NCBI RefSeq assembly: GCF_001668625.1 | Contig: NZ_LZLJ01000037.1 | Location: 1 to 44,077, forward strand | Length of the DNA: 44,077 bases | Source of the DNA: Mycobacterium sp. 1274756.6 | Lineage (GTDB): Bacteria; Actinomycetota; Actinomycetes; Mycobacteriales; Mycobacteriaceae | Direction of reading: 5' to 3' | Shown here: in pieces, positions 19,917-36,226 of the stretch | Layout: every line of letters begins with the position of its first letter | Position numbering within the stretch: position 1 is the first letter of the stretch | Position numbers and translations under genes: made by a program | The notes under the pieces: generated by a model | The model's input: the letters and a program-made list of their open reading frames with translations, nothing else | The model's database searches: none | Told to the model about the DNA's origin: nothing

Positions 19917-19922
19917 TACCTT
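19917..19922 (+). promoter_or_regulatory. -10 hexamer TACCTT upstream of fbpD
   Basis: TACCTT (TANNNT) lies about 48 nt before the ATG, leaving a leader of about 42 nt that includes the GGAGG ribosome binding site at 19961-19965. This suggests fbpD has its own promoter besides any readthrough from fbpA, whose stop is 171 nt upstream of the fbpD start. Confidence 0.35.
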
Positions 19923-19970
19923 GCGTACCGAGCGTGCGCGGAGCGGAAGAAACGGTCGTCGGAGGTAGCC

Positions 19971-20858
19971 ATGAGAGCGCTGTCGAAACTGCTGCGGGCC
20001 GTCAGCGTGGCGGTGCTGGCCACCGGCATGTGGACCGCGACGGCCGGCCCCGCCCACGCCGACGGCGTCGAGCAACTGATGGTGCCCTCCGCGGCCATGG
20101 GCCGCGACATCCCGGTCTCGTTCCAGGCCGGCGGGCCGCACGCGGTCTACCTGCTCGACGCGTTCAACGCCGCACCCGATGTGAGCAACTGGGTCACCGC
20201 GGGCAACGCGATGGCCACCCTGGCCGGCAAGGGCGTCTCGGTGGTCGCGCCGGCCGGCGGCGCCTTCAGCCTCTACACCAACTGGGAGCAGGACGGCAGC
20301 AAGCAGTGGGAGACCTTCCTCTCCGACGAGCTGCCGAACTGGCTGGCCGCCAACAAGGGTCTGGCCCCCGGCGGCCACGCCATCGTGGGCGCCTCCCAGG
20401 GCGGCACCGGCGCGATGATGATGGCGGTGTTCCACCCGGACCGGTTCGGCTTCGCCGGCTCGCTCTCCGGGTTCCTCTACCCGTCGTCCACCTGGGAGAA
20501 CGGCGCCATCACCGCGGGGCTGGCCCAGTTCGGCGGGGTGGACGCCAACGGCATGTGGGGCGCCCCGCAGCTGGGCCGCTGGAAGTGGCACGACCCGTCC
20601 GTGCACGCCGGGATGCTGGCCGCCAACAACACCCGGGTCTGGGTGTTCAGCCCCGGAGTGGACGCGCCCGCCGACGTCCCGGCCATGATCGGCGCGGCCG
20701 CGGAGGCCTCGGGCAGCGCCCGCCACTTCTACCAGCAGTACCGCAACGCCGGCGGCCGCAACATCCACGTCGACTTCGGCAGCGGGGACCACACCTGGGG
20801 GTCGTGGGCGGGCCAGCTGGGCGCCATGTCCGGCGACATCGTCGCCGCCATCGGCTAG
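19971..20858 (+). CDS. fbpD: MPT51/FbpD, antigen-85-related secreted protein
   Basis: A 295-residue secreted Ag85-like alpha/beta hydrolase fold protein, the Rv3803c homologue. The signal peptide ends AHA before DGVEQ (cleavage after residue 30). The start ATG at 19971 has GGAGG 6 nt upstream. MPT51 of M. tuberculosis is described as lacking the mycolyltransferase catalytic residues and binding matrix proteins. Here the nucleophile position is Ser142 (VGASQGG, aligned with GLSMAG of the neighbouring Ag85) and the His position is His274 (GDHTWGSW aligned with GTHDWGYW). The Glu position is not conserved by straight alignment. So two of the three triad residues are present. Activity is unknown. 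Confidence 0.93.
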   Translation: MRALSKLLRAVSVAVLATGMWTATAGPAHADGVEQLMVPSAAMGRDIPVSFQAGGPHAVYLLDAFNAAPDVSNWVTAGNAMATLAGKGVSVVAPAGGAFSLYTNWEQDGSKQWETFLSDELPNWLAANKGLAPGGHAIVGASQGGTGAMMMAVFHPDRFGFAGSLSGFLYPSSTWENGAITAGLAQFGGVDANGMWGAPQLGRWKWHDPSVHAGMLAANNTRVWVFSPGVDAPADVPAMIGAAAEASGSARHFYQQYRNAGGRNIHVDFGSGDHTWGSWAGQLGAMSGDIVAAIG

Positions 20859-21047
20859 CCGCCCGCCTGGCTCCCGCCTCGCTTCCCGCCCGCGTCCGGC
20901 TGACCTCCGGTCGGGCGTCCCGCCGGACGTCCGGGCGGCCCCGGCGCCACCCGGCCGGACCGGGGTGGGCCGTGCTCGATGCCGGGCCGGCGCCCGGGGT
21001 CGGTACCGTGGAAACGCAACTCGACCGACTCTGGTGAGCAGGAGACG

Positions 21048-22055
21048 ATGGCCAACACCTCGCGGCGCAAACGCCGCCGCATTCTGGGCTTGATCGCCGC
21101 CGTCGCGATGGCCGTCGCCGTCGCCCTGGTCATCTGGGTGGTGATCATCGTCATCCGCATGCCCTCGGCGCCGCCGAGCTCCGAGCGACCCGAGGCGGTG
21201 CCGACCACCACGACCCCCCGGGCGAAGAAACCCCGCCCGGCCTTCCAGGACGCCAGCTGCCCGGATGTGCAGCTGGTGTCCATCCCGGGCACCTGGGAGT
21301 CCTCCCGCACCGACGACCCGCTCAACCCGGGCGAGTTCCCCATCGCGCTGCTACTCAACGTGACCCGCCCGATCGCGGAGAACTTCGACGCCGCGCGGGT
21401 GCAGCCCTACACCATCCCCTACACCGCGCAGTTCCATAACCCGCTGAGCAACGACAAGCAGATGTCGTACAACGACAGCCGCGCCGAGGGCACCCGCGCC
21501 ACGATCAAGGCGCTGACCGACATGAACGAGCGCTGCCCGCTGACCAGCTACGTGATCATCGGCTTCTCCCAGGGCGCGGTGATCGCCGGAGACATCGCCA
21601 ACATGATCGGCAACGACGAGGGCCCGGTCGACGAGGACCTGGTGCTGGGGGTCACGCTGATCGCCGACGGCCGCCGCGAGGACGGGGTGGGCCGGATGGT
21701 CGGGCCCAACCCGCCCGGGCAGGGCGCGGAGATCACGCTCAGCGAGGTGCCGCTGCTGTCCGGGATGGGCCTGTCGATGACCGGGCCGCGACCGGGCGGA
21801 TTCGGTGCGCTCGGCGACCGCACCAACGAGATCTGCGCGCCGGGCGATTTGATCTGCGCCGCGCCCCGCGAGGCGTTCAGCATCACCAACCTGCCCACCA
21901 CCCTCGACCAACTTGCCGGGGGCGCCGCCAACCCGGTGCACGCGCTGTACGCGACCACCAAATTCTGGGAGGTCGACGGCAAGCCGGCGACGACCTGGAC
22001 GCTGGACTGGGCGCATCAGTTGATCGAGAACGCGCCGCATCCGCCGCACGGATGA
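21048..22055 (+). CDS. cutinase-family phospholipase/thioesterase, Rv3802c-like
   Basis: A 335-residue cell-wall lipase of the cutinase family, essential in mycobacteria and linked to mycolic acid metabolism. An Arg-rich N terminus and long hydrophobic segment (about 12-37) form a signal anchor, followed by a Pro/Thr linker (38-65). The catalytic triad is visible as Ser174 in GFSQGA, Asp267 between the two Cys of CAPGDLIC, and His298 in NPVHALY, one residue off the 336-aa M. tuberculosis numbering. Four Cys (71, 163, 263, 270) would form the two conserved disulfides. I chose the ATG at 21048 with AGGAGA upstream; the longer frame has no support. It lies between the Ag85 genes and the mycolate condensation operon. 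Confidence 0.94.
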   Translation: MANTSRRKRRRILGLIAAVAMAVAVALVIWVVIIVIRMPSAPPSSERPEAVPTTTTPRAKKPRPAFQDASCPDVQLVSIPGTWESSRTDDPLNPGEFPIALLLNVTRPIAENFDAARVQPYTIPYTAQFHNPLSNDKQMSYNDSRAEGTRATIKALTDMNERCPLTSYVIIGFSQGAVIAGDIANMIGNDEGPVDEDLVLGVTLIADGRREDGVGRMVGPNPPGQGAEITLSEVPLLSGMGLSMTGPRPGGFGALGDRTNEICAPGDLICAAPREAFSITNLPTTLDQLAGGAANPVHALYATTKFWEVDGKPATTWTLDWAHQLIENAPHPPHG

Positions 22056-22104
22056 GCGGCGCCACACCGGAGGCGGGCTGATTTGGCTCACGCCGCCCCG
22101 GCCC

Positions 22105-22173
22105 TTAACATTAAGAAAGAATTAAGAGCGGACGGGCCGTCGGTCCGGTCCCGGTTGTGCGCGTCGGTAGCAT
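22105..22173 (+). promoter_or_regulatory. fadD32 operon promoter region with ATTAAGA direct repeat
   Basis: In a very GC-rich background, 22105-22127 is an AT-rich island with two identical ATTAAGA copies (22110-22116 and 22121-22127) separated by AAGA, an 11-bp period typical of OmpR-family dimers. A further TTAA lies at 22105. A TANNNT -10 candidate, TAGCAT, is at 22168-22173, predicting a leader of about 60 nt before fadD32 and placing the repeat at roughly -55 to -75, an activator position. The regulator is unknown. Confidence 0.45.
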
Positions 22174-22240
22174 GCCAGCATCGCCGGACGGGACGTCCGA
22201 TCGGTCCGCTGCCCCGCCCAGGTGTCGACAGGAGAGTGGT

Positions 22241-24151
22241 ATGACACAGGCTTCCCATTTGGGATACCGCAACCCGTTCATCAAGGACGGTCAGATCAGG
22301 TTTCCCGAACACGGCAGTCTGGTACGCCACGTGGAACGGTGGGCTTCGGTCCGCGGCGACAAGCTCGCCTACCGGTTCCTGGACTACTCCACCGAGCGCG
22401 ACGGGGTCGCCCGCGACATCTCCTGGGCGGAGTTCGGGGCCCGCAACCGCGCCATCGGCGCCCGCCTGCAGCAGGTCACCAAGCCCGGCGATCGGGTCGC
22501 GATCCTGTGCGCCCAGAACCTGGAGTACCTGGTCGCGTTCTTCGGCACCCTGTACTCCGGGCGCATCGCGGTGCCGCTGTTCGACCCGGCCGAGCCCGGC
22601 CACGTCGGCCGGCTGCACGCGGTGCTCGACGACTGCGAGCCGGCCGCGATCCTGACCACCAGCGACTCCGCCGAAGGCGTCCGCAAGTTCTTCCGCAGCC
22701 GCCCGGCCAAGGAGCGGCCCCGCGTCATCGCCGTCGACGCGGTCCCCGACGAGGTGGCCTCCACCTGGGAGCTGATGCCCGCCAGCGAGGACACCATCGC
22801 CTACCTGCAGTACACCTCCGGGTCCACCCGCACCCCCACCGGCGTGCAGATCACCCACCTGAACCTGCCCACCAACGTGGTGCAGGTGATGCACGCGCTG
22901 GAGGGCCGCGAAGGCGACCGCGGCGTCACCTGGCTGCCGTTCTTCCACGACATGGGCCTGATCACCGTCATGCTCTCCCCGGTGATCGGCCACCACGTGA
23001 CGTTCATGACCCCGGCCGCGTTCGTGCGCCGGCCCGGCCGCTGGATCCGGGAGTTGGCCCGCAAACCCGACGACGAGGGCATGGCCTACTCGGTGGCCCC
23101 GAACTTCGCGTTCGAGCACGCCGCCGCCCGCGGCCTCCCGCGCGACGGCGAGCCGCCGCTGGATCTGAGCAACGTCAAGGCCATCCTCAACGGCTCCGAG
23201 CCGGTCTCGGCGGCCTCGCTGCGCAAGTTCAACGAGGCGTTCGGCCCGTACGGCTTCCAGGAGAAGGCGATCAAGCCCTCCTACGGGCTGGCCGAGGCGA
23301 CCCTGTTCGTCTCCACCACCCCGATGCAGGAGGCGCCGAAGATCATCCACGTCGACCGGGACACGTTGAACAACAACAGCTTCCTCGAGGTCGACCCGGA
23401 GTCGGACAACGCGGTCGCGCAGGCCTCGGCCGGCAAGATCGGAATCGACGAGTGGGCGGTCATCGTCGACGCCGACACCGCCACCGAACTGCCCGACGGC
23501 CAGATCGGCGAGATCTGGCTGCACGGCAAGAACATGGGCTCGGGCTACTGGAACAAGGAGAAGGAGACCGAGGAAACCTTCCGCAACCTGCTCAAGTCCC
23601 GCATCGAGGAGTCCCACGCCGCCGGCGCCCCCGAGGACGGCATGTGGGTGCGCACCGGTGACTACGGCACCTACTACGACGGCGACCTCTACATCACCGG
23701 CCGGGTCAAGGACCTGGTGATCATCGACGGGCGCAACCACTACCCGCAGGACCTGGAGTACTCCGCGCAGGAGGCCAGCCGCGCCGTGCGGCCCGGCTTC
23801 GTGGCGGCCTTCTCGGTGCCGGCCAACCAGCTACCCGCCGCGGTCTTCGACAACCCGCACTCCGGGCTGAAGTACGACGCCGACGACAGCTCCGAGCAGC
23901 TGGTGATCGTCGCCGAACGCGGACCGGGCACCCACAAACTCGACCAGCAGCCCATCGCCGACGACATCCGGGCGGCGATCGCGGTACGCCACGGCGTCAC
24001 CGTGCGCGACGTGCTGCTGGTGCAGGCGGGGTCGGTGCCGCGCACCTCCAGCGGCAAGATCGGCCGGCGGGCCTGCCGCACCGCCTATCTCGACGGCAGC
24101 CTGCGCGGCGGCTACGCTTCGCCGAACGCCTTCCCCGACCAATCGGACTGA
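22241..24151 (+). CDS. fadD32: long-chain fatty-acyl-AMP ligase FadD32
   Basis: A 636-residue FAAL-type adenylate-forming enzyme that activates the C50-60 meromycolic acid as acyl-AMP and loads it onto the N-terminal ACP of Pks13, encoded next. The ATP/Mg motif is [11 protein letters not shown] from residue 191. The A5-type block is [10 protein letters not shown], the hinge [20 protein letters not shown], and the C-terminal catalytic Lys lies in SSGKIGRR near residue 604. Length equals M. tuberculosis FadD32 (637). The start ATG at 22241 is preceded by GGAGAG; the frame extends upstream without support. First gene of the fadD32-pks13-accD4 operon, 47 nt before pks13. Confidence 0.96.
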   Translation: MTQASHLGYRNPFIKDGQIRFPEHGSLVRHVERWASVRGDKLAYRFLDYSTERDGVARDISWAEFGARNRAIGARLQQVTKPGDRVAILCAQNLEYLVAFFGTLYSGRIAVPLFDPAEPGHVGRLHAVLDDCEPAAILTTSDSAEGVRKFFRSRPAKERPRVIAVDAVPDEVASTWELMPASEDTIAYLQYTSGSTRTPTGVQITHLNLPTNVVQVMHALEGREGDRGVTWLPFFHDMGLITVMLSPVIGHHVTFMTPAAFVRRPGRWIRELARKPDDEGMAYSVAPNFAFEHAAARGLPRDGEPPLDLSNVKAILNGSEPVSAASLRKFNEAFGPYGFQEKAIKPSYGLAEATLFVSTTPMQEAPKIIHVDRDTLNNNSFLEVDPESDNAVAQASAGKIGIDEWAVIVDADTATELPDGQIGEIWLHGKNMGSGYWNKEKETEETFRNLLKSRIEESHAAGAPEDGMWVRTGDYGTYYDGDLYITGRVKDLVIIDGRNHYPQDLEYSAQEASRAVRPGFVAAFSVPANQLPAAVFDNPHSGLKYDADDSSEQLVIVAERGPGTHKLDQQPIADDIRAAIAVRHGVTVRDVLLVQAGSVPRTSSGKIGRRACRTAYLDGSLRGGYASPNAFPDQSD

Positions 24152-24198
24152 CCCCGCGCGGAATTGCGAACCCCCGCGAGCACTGAGGAGCGGCGCTA

Positions 24199-31142
<6,944 letters not shown>

Positions 31143-31169
31143 CGGCCCACGCGCGTATAGCCGAGGTTT

Positions 31170-31193
31170 CCGCGGCACCCCCCGGCACCGCGG
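31170..31193 (+). terminator. weak candidate terminator after accD4
   Basis: CCGCGG at 31170-31175 can pair with CCGCGG at 31188-31193 around a 12-nt C-rich loop, 28 nt past the accD4 stop. No U-run follows. The stem is short, so this is a weak call. Confidence 0.25.
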
Positions 31194-31253
31194 TCACGGA
31201 ACCGTAAGTGTCGTATAACGCTTTAGCAACACCAGCCTCAGGCGCCTCAGAGC

Positions 31254-31259
31254 TACTAT
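31254..31259 (+). promoter_or_regulatory. -10 hexamer TACTAT upstream of the MFS transporter gene
   Basis: TACTAT matches TATAAT at four of six bases and fits TANNNT. The start of transcription would be near 31266, giving a leader of about 117 nt before the ATG at 31383. There is no clear -35. An 8-bp palindrome AGGCGCCT (31240-31247) lies just upstream and could be an operator. Confidence 0.4.
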
Positions 31260-31382
31260 CGTATCCCCCGGCGATCCCATACCGGGCGCGCCGTCGAGGC
31301 TCGAATTCGCCGGGGGCCGAACGTGTTTCCCGGCTCCACCGAGATCGCCCGCAGAGTCCCCGGCGGCGGGCGAGAGGATGCG

Positions 31383-33023
31383 ATGAGCCTGCTGTCAGTA
31401 TCGCGGCCCGACCGGCCAACCGATGCGACAGCCACCCGCCCCGACCCGACGCTGCGCCGCGCCATCCTCGCCTCGGCCATCGGCAACGCCACCGAGTGGT
31501 ACGACTACGGCGTCTACGCGCTGGTCGCCACCTACCTGACCGGCGCCTTCTTCCCGGGCAGCCTGGGCAACGTCGGCACCATGCTCGGCTTCGCGGTGTC
31601 GTTCGTGCTGCGTCCGCTCGGTGGGCTGGTGTGGGGCCCGATCGGGGACCGGTTCGGCCGCAAATCGGTGCTCACCGCCACCATCCTGCTCATCGCGGTG
31701 GCCACCACCGCCATCGGCGTGCTGCCCAGTTACGCCACCGCCGGCTGGTGGGCCCCGGCGCTGCTCATCGCGCTGCGGGTGGTGCAGGGCTTCTCCACCG
31801 GCGGTGAATACGGCGGGGCCGCCACCTTCATGGCCGAGTACTCCCCGGATCACCAGCGCGGCCGCTACGGCAGTTTCCTGGAGTTCGGCGCGATGGCCGG
31901 CTTCGTGTTCGGCGGGGCGGTCGTGCTGGCCCTGGAGGCGCTGCTCTCCCACGAGCAGATGGCCGCCTGGGGCTGGCGGGTGCCGTTCCTGATCGCGCTG
32001 CCGCTCGGGGTGGTCGGCCTGGTGTTGCGGGCCAGCATGGCCGAGACGCCGGTGTTCCGCGAGTGCGCGGCCGTCGAGGCCATCACCGGTTCGGCGTGGG
32101 GCCGGCTGAAGGACCTGCTGACCAACTACACCCGGCCGCTGGCGGTGATGTTCGCCCTGGTGGTCGCACTCAACCTCATCGACTACACGCTGATCACCTA
32201 CCAGCCGACCTACCTGCAGGCCACCATGGGGCTCGGCGAGCGCAACCGCACCACCGTGGTGCTGCTCGGTGAGCTGGCGATGATGGTGTGCATCCCGCTG
32301 GCCGGCGCCTGGTCCGACCGGGTCGGCCGCAAACCGCTGTGGCGGGGCGCCCTGCTGGCGCTGGGTGCGCTGGCGGTGCCGATGTACTGGCTGATGGGCT
32401 GCGGATTCTGGTGGGCGCTGCTGGGTTTCACCGTGCTGTGCGTGCTGTTCGCGGTGCCGTCGGCCACCGTCGCGGCGACCTTCCCGGCGATGTTTCCCAC
32501 CCAGGTGCGCTACGCCGGTTTCGCGCTCGCCTACAACGCCGCGGTGACCCTGTTCGGCGGGACCGCCCCGGTGGTCGCCGACACCGTGATCACCACCACC
32601 GGCTGGACCCTGTTCCCGGCGGCCTACCTGGTCCTGGGCGCGGTGGTGGGGCTGGCCGCGCTGCGGTTCCTGCCCGAGACCGCCGGGTGCTCACTGCGCG
32701 GCACCGACATCCCCGGGGTGCCCAGCCCGCTGGAGCGCGAACTGTCCGAATCGTTGGCGACCCGGCCGATCGCCCGGCCCGCCGACGTCACCGCCGCCCT
32801 GCCCACCCGGCCGCTGCGCGACCTGGTCGCCGCGCACGCCGGCGCCGGGGCCGGACCGGGTTTCACCGACCTTGGACCCGGGTTCGACGACCTCTGGGCC
32901 GTACTCGACGACGACACCGGCGCCGCGCCGCGCGTCGACCTCTCCGCCTGGTGGCCGGATCGGCCGCTGCCGCCGCGCGCCAAACCGATGCGGGTGCCGG
33001 CGCGGACCCCCCGCCGCCGCTGA
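31383..33023 (+). CDS. MFS metabolite:proton symporter (MHS/ProP-like) with a C-terminal tail
   Basis: A 546-residue major facilitator. Family features are NATEWYDYGVYALVATYL at the first helix, GDRFGRKSVL between helices 2 and 3, RVVQGFSTGGEYGGAATFMAE (helix 5 region) and AWSDRVGRKPLW between helices 8 and 9. These are typical of the metabolite:H+ symporter group that includes ProP (proline/betaine) and dicarboxylate carriers; the substrate cannot be assigned. About 12 hydrophobic helices end near residue 430. A soluble tail of about 115 residues, Pro/Arg/Ala-rich, follows. I chose the ATG at 31383 (MSLLSVSR) with GAGAGGA upstream. It converges with embB, 5 nt between stops. Confidence 0.88.
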   Translation: MSLLSVSRPDRPTDATATRPDPTLRRAILASAIGNATEWYDYGVYALVATYLTGAFFPGSLGNVGTMLGFAVSFVLRPLGGLVWGPIGDRFGRKSVLTATILLIAVATTAIGVLPSYATAGWWAPALLIALRVVQGFSTGGEYGGAATFMAEYSPDHQRGRYGSFLEFGAMAGFVFGGAVVLALEALLSHEQMAAWGWRVPFLIALPLGVVGLVLRASMAETPVFRECAAVEAITGSAWGRLKDLLTNYTRPLAVMFALVVALNLIDYTLITYQPTYLQATMGLGERNRTTVVLLGELAMMVCIPLAGAWSDRVGRKPLWRGALLALGALAVPMYWLMGCGFWWALLGFTVLCVLFAVPSATVAATFPAMFPTQVRYAGFALAYNAAVTLFGGTAPVVADTVITTTGWTLFPAAYLVLGAVVGLAALRFLPETAGCSLRGTDIPGVPSPLERELSESLATRPIARPADVTAALPTRPLRDLVAAHAGAGAGPGFTDLGPGFDDLWAVLDDDTGAAPRVDLSAWWPDRPLPPRAKPMRVPARTPRRR

Positions 33024-33028
33024 GGCGG

Positions 33029-36000
33029 CTACGGCTTGATGCGGATCTGGCCGGATTTCCACCACCCGCTGCGGGTGGCCTCGCCGAGTTCGAGGTCGGC
33101 GGGCACCGCGTCGACGATGGTGTCGAACTGGCGCAGTGAGCCCCAGTCCCGGCCCCAGTCGCGGGAGAGGTAGGTCGCCATCACGTGCGCGCGCAGCAGC
33201 AGGTCGCTGATGCCGAGCAGGCCGCCGTTGAGCCCGTCCTCCCAGGTGTCGGTGTCCTGCTTCTTGGCGGTGTAATCCGGGGTGATCCGGTACTTGGGCA
33301 CCTGGGTGACCCCGTCGCTGTGCAGCATCGGCTGCTGGCAGGGGAACGCCAGCCCGACCGCCCAGTCCATCAGCACCGGCTGGGTGGACCCGACGTACTC
33401 CTGCAGCGACAGCAGCTTCGGCACCCGCGGCGGGGTGACCGCCACCCAGTCGCCCGGCGACAACGACAGGTCCTCGGCCACGATCCGCACCGCGACCGCG
33501 TCGTCGGGGATGGCCGCGCGCGGGAACCGCAGGTTGCGCCACGACGGCGCGGGCCCCAGGTCGTAGGGGGTCAGCCGGCCGGCGGGCACCGGCGCCCCGT
33601 CCGGCCCGGGCACCGCGTACTCCAGCTCGACGGCCTGGCCGACGGTGCGACCGTGCTGGACGCTGTCACCGGCGATGGTGCCCGCCGCGGTGACCACCAC
33701 CAGCGGCCGGCCGCCGTCGGCGGCGGGCAGCGGATACCAGGCCGAGATCAGCGTGCTCTGCTGCTGCGGGCCGGTGGTGTAGCTGCCCGCGACCGGCACC
33801 CGCGCCGGATCCAGCCGGTAGGGCAGCGGGACCGTGGAGCCGTTGACGCCCGGGGTCTTCAGCGTCACCGGGGCGTCCCAGTCGTAGTCGGTGCCGGGCT
33901 GCGGCAGCGTCATCCGGATTGCCTCGGCGACGATGTGCTCGGGCACCCCGTCGGCGGTGAAGCCCACCGGGTCGGTGCCCGCCAGCGGGCCCAGCGGCCC
34001 GTAGTCGCCGTCCAGCGGGGTCAGGAAGCCCTCGTTGGCGTCGGGTTCGACCAGGACGTCGTCGGCCAGGCCGCAGCCGCCGACGAAGGCGCGCAGGTTG
34101 GCCCAGCCGTTGGAATAGGTCGGGTACTGCCGCACGATCCCGATCGCCATCGAGGCGACGAACACGCAGACCATGAACCCGGCGGCCACCGGGATCGGCG
34201 CGGCGGTCAGCGTCCGCGCCACCCGGCCCTCGGCGCGCGCACGCGCGGAGAAATGCAGCCAGGCGGCGTAGAGCGCGGCCAGCACGAACAGCGCGAAGAA
34301 GATCGCGCTGACGCTGACCCCGCCGATGCGCGGCATCGTGGTGTTGAACGGCACCCCGTAGCTCGAGACGTACCACCAGCCGTTGGTGGTGGCGAAGCAC
34401 AGCGCCAACACGAACAGCAGCCCGGCCAGGAACGCCATCCGGTTGCGCGCCGAGCGCAGCACTATCGGCGAGACCAGCACGGTGGCCAGCGCCGCCACCG
34501 CCGCCCCGGCCGCGGCGAACAGCCCGAAGTGGTGCACCCACTTGGTCGGGGTGAACATCAGGAAGAACATCGTGCCGAAGATGACACCCATCAGCCGCCA
34601 GGCCGGCCCGCGCGCCACCCCGGGCACCCGCTTGCGGCGCAGCATGATGAACATCGAGGCGAACAGGCACAGCGCGGTGATCAGGAACCCGAACCGCCGG
34701 GACAGCGACCCGTCGACGGTGGGCAGGATCAGGTAGTAGTAGCGCAGGTTCTCGGTGTACCACTCCTGGCTGGGGCCGATGGCGCTGCGGATCCGGGTGG
34801 CCTCCAGCACGGTGGACAGCGTCTGGTCGAAGAACACCACGGTGAGGATGACGAACCCGGCGGCCAGCAACGGCGCCAGCAGCGGCCACAGCCCCACCTC
34901 GCGGTGCCGGCGCACCAGAATCCGCAGCAGCGGCCGCCCGCCGGCGACCAGCGCGGCCACCGCGATCAGGCCGGTCGGCTGGATGCCGAGGGTGAACGCC
35001 GCCGCGATGATCGCCAGGGCGGCCGGGGTGAGCCGACCGGAGGTCACCGCCCGCTCGATGAGCACGTAGGTGATCAGCGAGCCCACCGCGATGATGGGTT
35101 CGGGCCGCAGCCCGTTGTTGAACGGGAACCAGGCGGCCATCAACACCGTCGCCGCCGCCCACAGCGCCGGGCGGGACGCGGCGACCGCGGGCCCGAGCCG
35201 CGGCAGCACCTCCCGGCTGAGCAGCAGCCAGCACACCAGCGCGGCGGCAAGGTCGGGCAGCCGGATCCAGATGCTGGCGTCGCTGATGTGGGTCATCCAC
35301 GCCAGCAGGTTGTAGTACCAGCCGAACGGGTCCTCCGGGCTGCCGAACCAGCGGAAGTAGTTGCTCATGTAGCCGGCGTGCCCGGCCACCCGCGCCATCC
35401 CCAGGATGTAGCCGTCGTCCGACGAGTTCGCCCCCATCACATGCCAGAGCAGGAACCCGGCCGTCACCACCGCGTCGGGCAGGGTGAGGGTGCGCCAGCG
35501 GGCCGGGATCAGCCGGCGCATCCGCCGGCCGTCGAGCCGGTCCAGCCGCCACAGCGCCAGCAGCGCCACCACGGTCGCGGCGATCGCCAGCACGATCGCG
35601 GCCAGCTTCACCGCGGTCGGCTTGGTCGAGAAGCGGGTGTCGATGGTGGCGGTGAACTCCAGGCCGGCCGGCGCGGCCCCGGCCAGGTCGCTGAACACCC
35701 CGACGATCTGCGGGCGCAGGTTGGGGTCGGCGAAGCCGGTGCGCAGCTCGGCCCCGTCGTCGTCGGTGAGGCCGGCGAACGTGGCGAAGGTGCCGTCCTC
35801 GCTGGAGGTGATCTCGATCGTCGAGCAGCCCGGCTGCCCGCCCGCGCCCAGCACCCGGTCGCGGGCGACGCTGGCGACCACCACGTTACGCACGATCACG
35901 TCGACACGGCTGGTGTTGACGGTCACCAGCATCGCGTTCAGCGCGGCCTGCTTGCCGTCCTTGGGGGCGGTGCCCACCAGCAGCCCGCCCTTGGCCGGCA

Positions 36001-36226
36001 GCGCGGCGACCTCCCGGCACGGGATGCGCACCGTCATCTCGACCGGCACCTGCGAGATCAGCGGTGCGGTCACGTTGGTCAGCTGGCCGTGCTGCGGCCA
36101 GTTCAGCTGCGCGGTGGTCTGCACCACCGGCAGCAGCGGGGTGGCGACCGACAGGACGAAGCCGATCAGCCCGGCGACGATCGCGACCCAGCGGGTCAGG
36201 CGGATCTGGCGGCTGGTGTCGGTCAC
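33029..36226 (-). CDS. embB: arabinosyltransferase EmbB
   Basis: A 1065-residue GT-C arabinosyltransferase that, with EmbA, builds the branched terminal arabinan of arabinogalactan from DPA in the periplasm; a target of ethambutol. An N-terminal helix and beta-rich periplasmic domain lead to the catalytic loop [12 protein letters not shown] (Asp270-Asp271, equivalent to M. tuberculosis Asp299). Many membrane helices follow, then a C-terminal carbohydrate-binding region. With an offset of 29, the resistance position Met306 is Met277, and Ile303/Leu304 are retained. Position 406 is Pro377 ([10 protein letters not shown]), where I recall Gly in M. tuberculosis. It overlaps the embA stop by 4 nt (ATGA), so it is coupled to embA. 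Last gene of the cluster. Confidence 0.96.
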   Translation of the reverse strand: MTDTSRQIRLTRWVAIVAGLIGFVLSVATPLLPVVQTTAQLNWPQHGQLTNVTAPLISQVPVEMTVRIPCREVAALPAKGGLLVGTAPKDGKQAALNAMLVTVNTSRVDVIVRNVVVASVARDRVLGAGGQPGCSTIEITSSEDGTFATFAGLTDDDGAELRTGFADPNLRPQIVGVFSDLAGAAPAGLEFTATIDTRFSTKPTAVKLAAIVLAIAATVVALLALWRLDRLDGRRMRRLIPARWRTLTLPDAVVTAGFLLWHVMGANSSDDGYILGMARVAGHAGYMSNYFRWFGSPEDPFGWYYNLLAWMTHISDASIWIRLPDLAAALVCWLLLSREVLPRLGPAVAASRPALWAAATVLMAAWFPFNNGLRPEPIIAVGSLITYVLIERAVTSGRLTPAALAIIAAAFTLGIQPTGLIAVAALVAGGRPLLRILVRRHREVGLWPLLAPLLAAGFVILTVVFFDQTLSTVLEATRIRSAIGPSQEWYTENLRYYYLILPTVDGSLSRRFGFLITALCLFASMFIMLRRKRVPGVARGPAWRLMGVIFGTMFFLMFTPTKWVHHFGLFAAAGAAVAALATVLVSPIVLRSARNRMAFLAGLLFVLALCFATTNGWWYVSSYGVPFNTTMPRIGGVSVSAIFFALFVLAALYAAWLHFSARARAEGRVARTLTAAPIPVAAGFMVCVFVASMAIGIVRQYPTYSNGWANLRAFVGGCGLADDVLVEPDANEGFLTPLDGDYGPLGPLAGTDPVGFTADGVPEHIVAEAIRMTLPQPGTDYDWDAPVTLKTPGVNGSTVPLPYRLDPARVPVAGSYTTGPQQQSTLISAWYPLPAADGGRPLVVVTAAGTIAGDSVQHGRTVGQAVELEYAVPGPDGAPVPAGRLTPYDLGPAPSWRNLRFPRAAIPDDAVAVRIVAEDLSLSPGDWVAVTPPRVPKLLSLQEYVGSTQPVLMDWAVGLAFPCQQPMLHSDGVTQVPKYRITPDYTAKKQDTDTWEDGLNGGLLGISDLLLRAHVMATYLSRDWGRDWGSLRQFDTIVDAVPADLELGEATRSGWWKSGQIRIKP

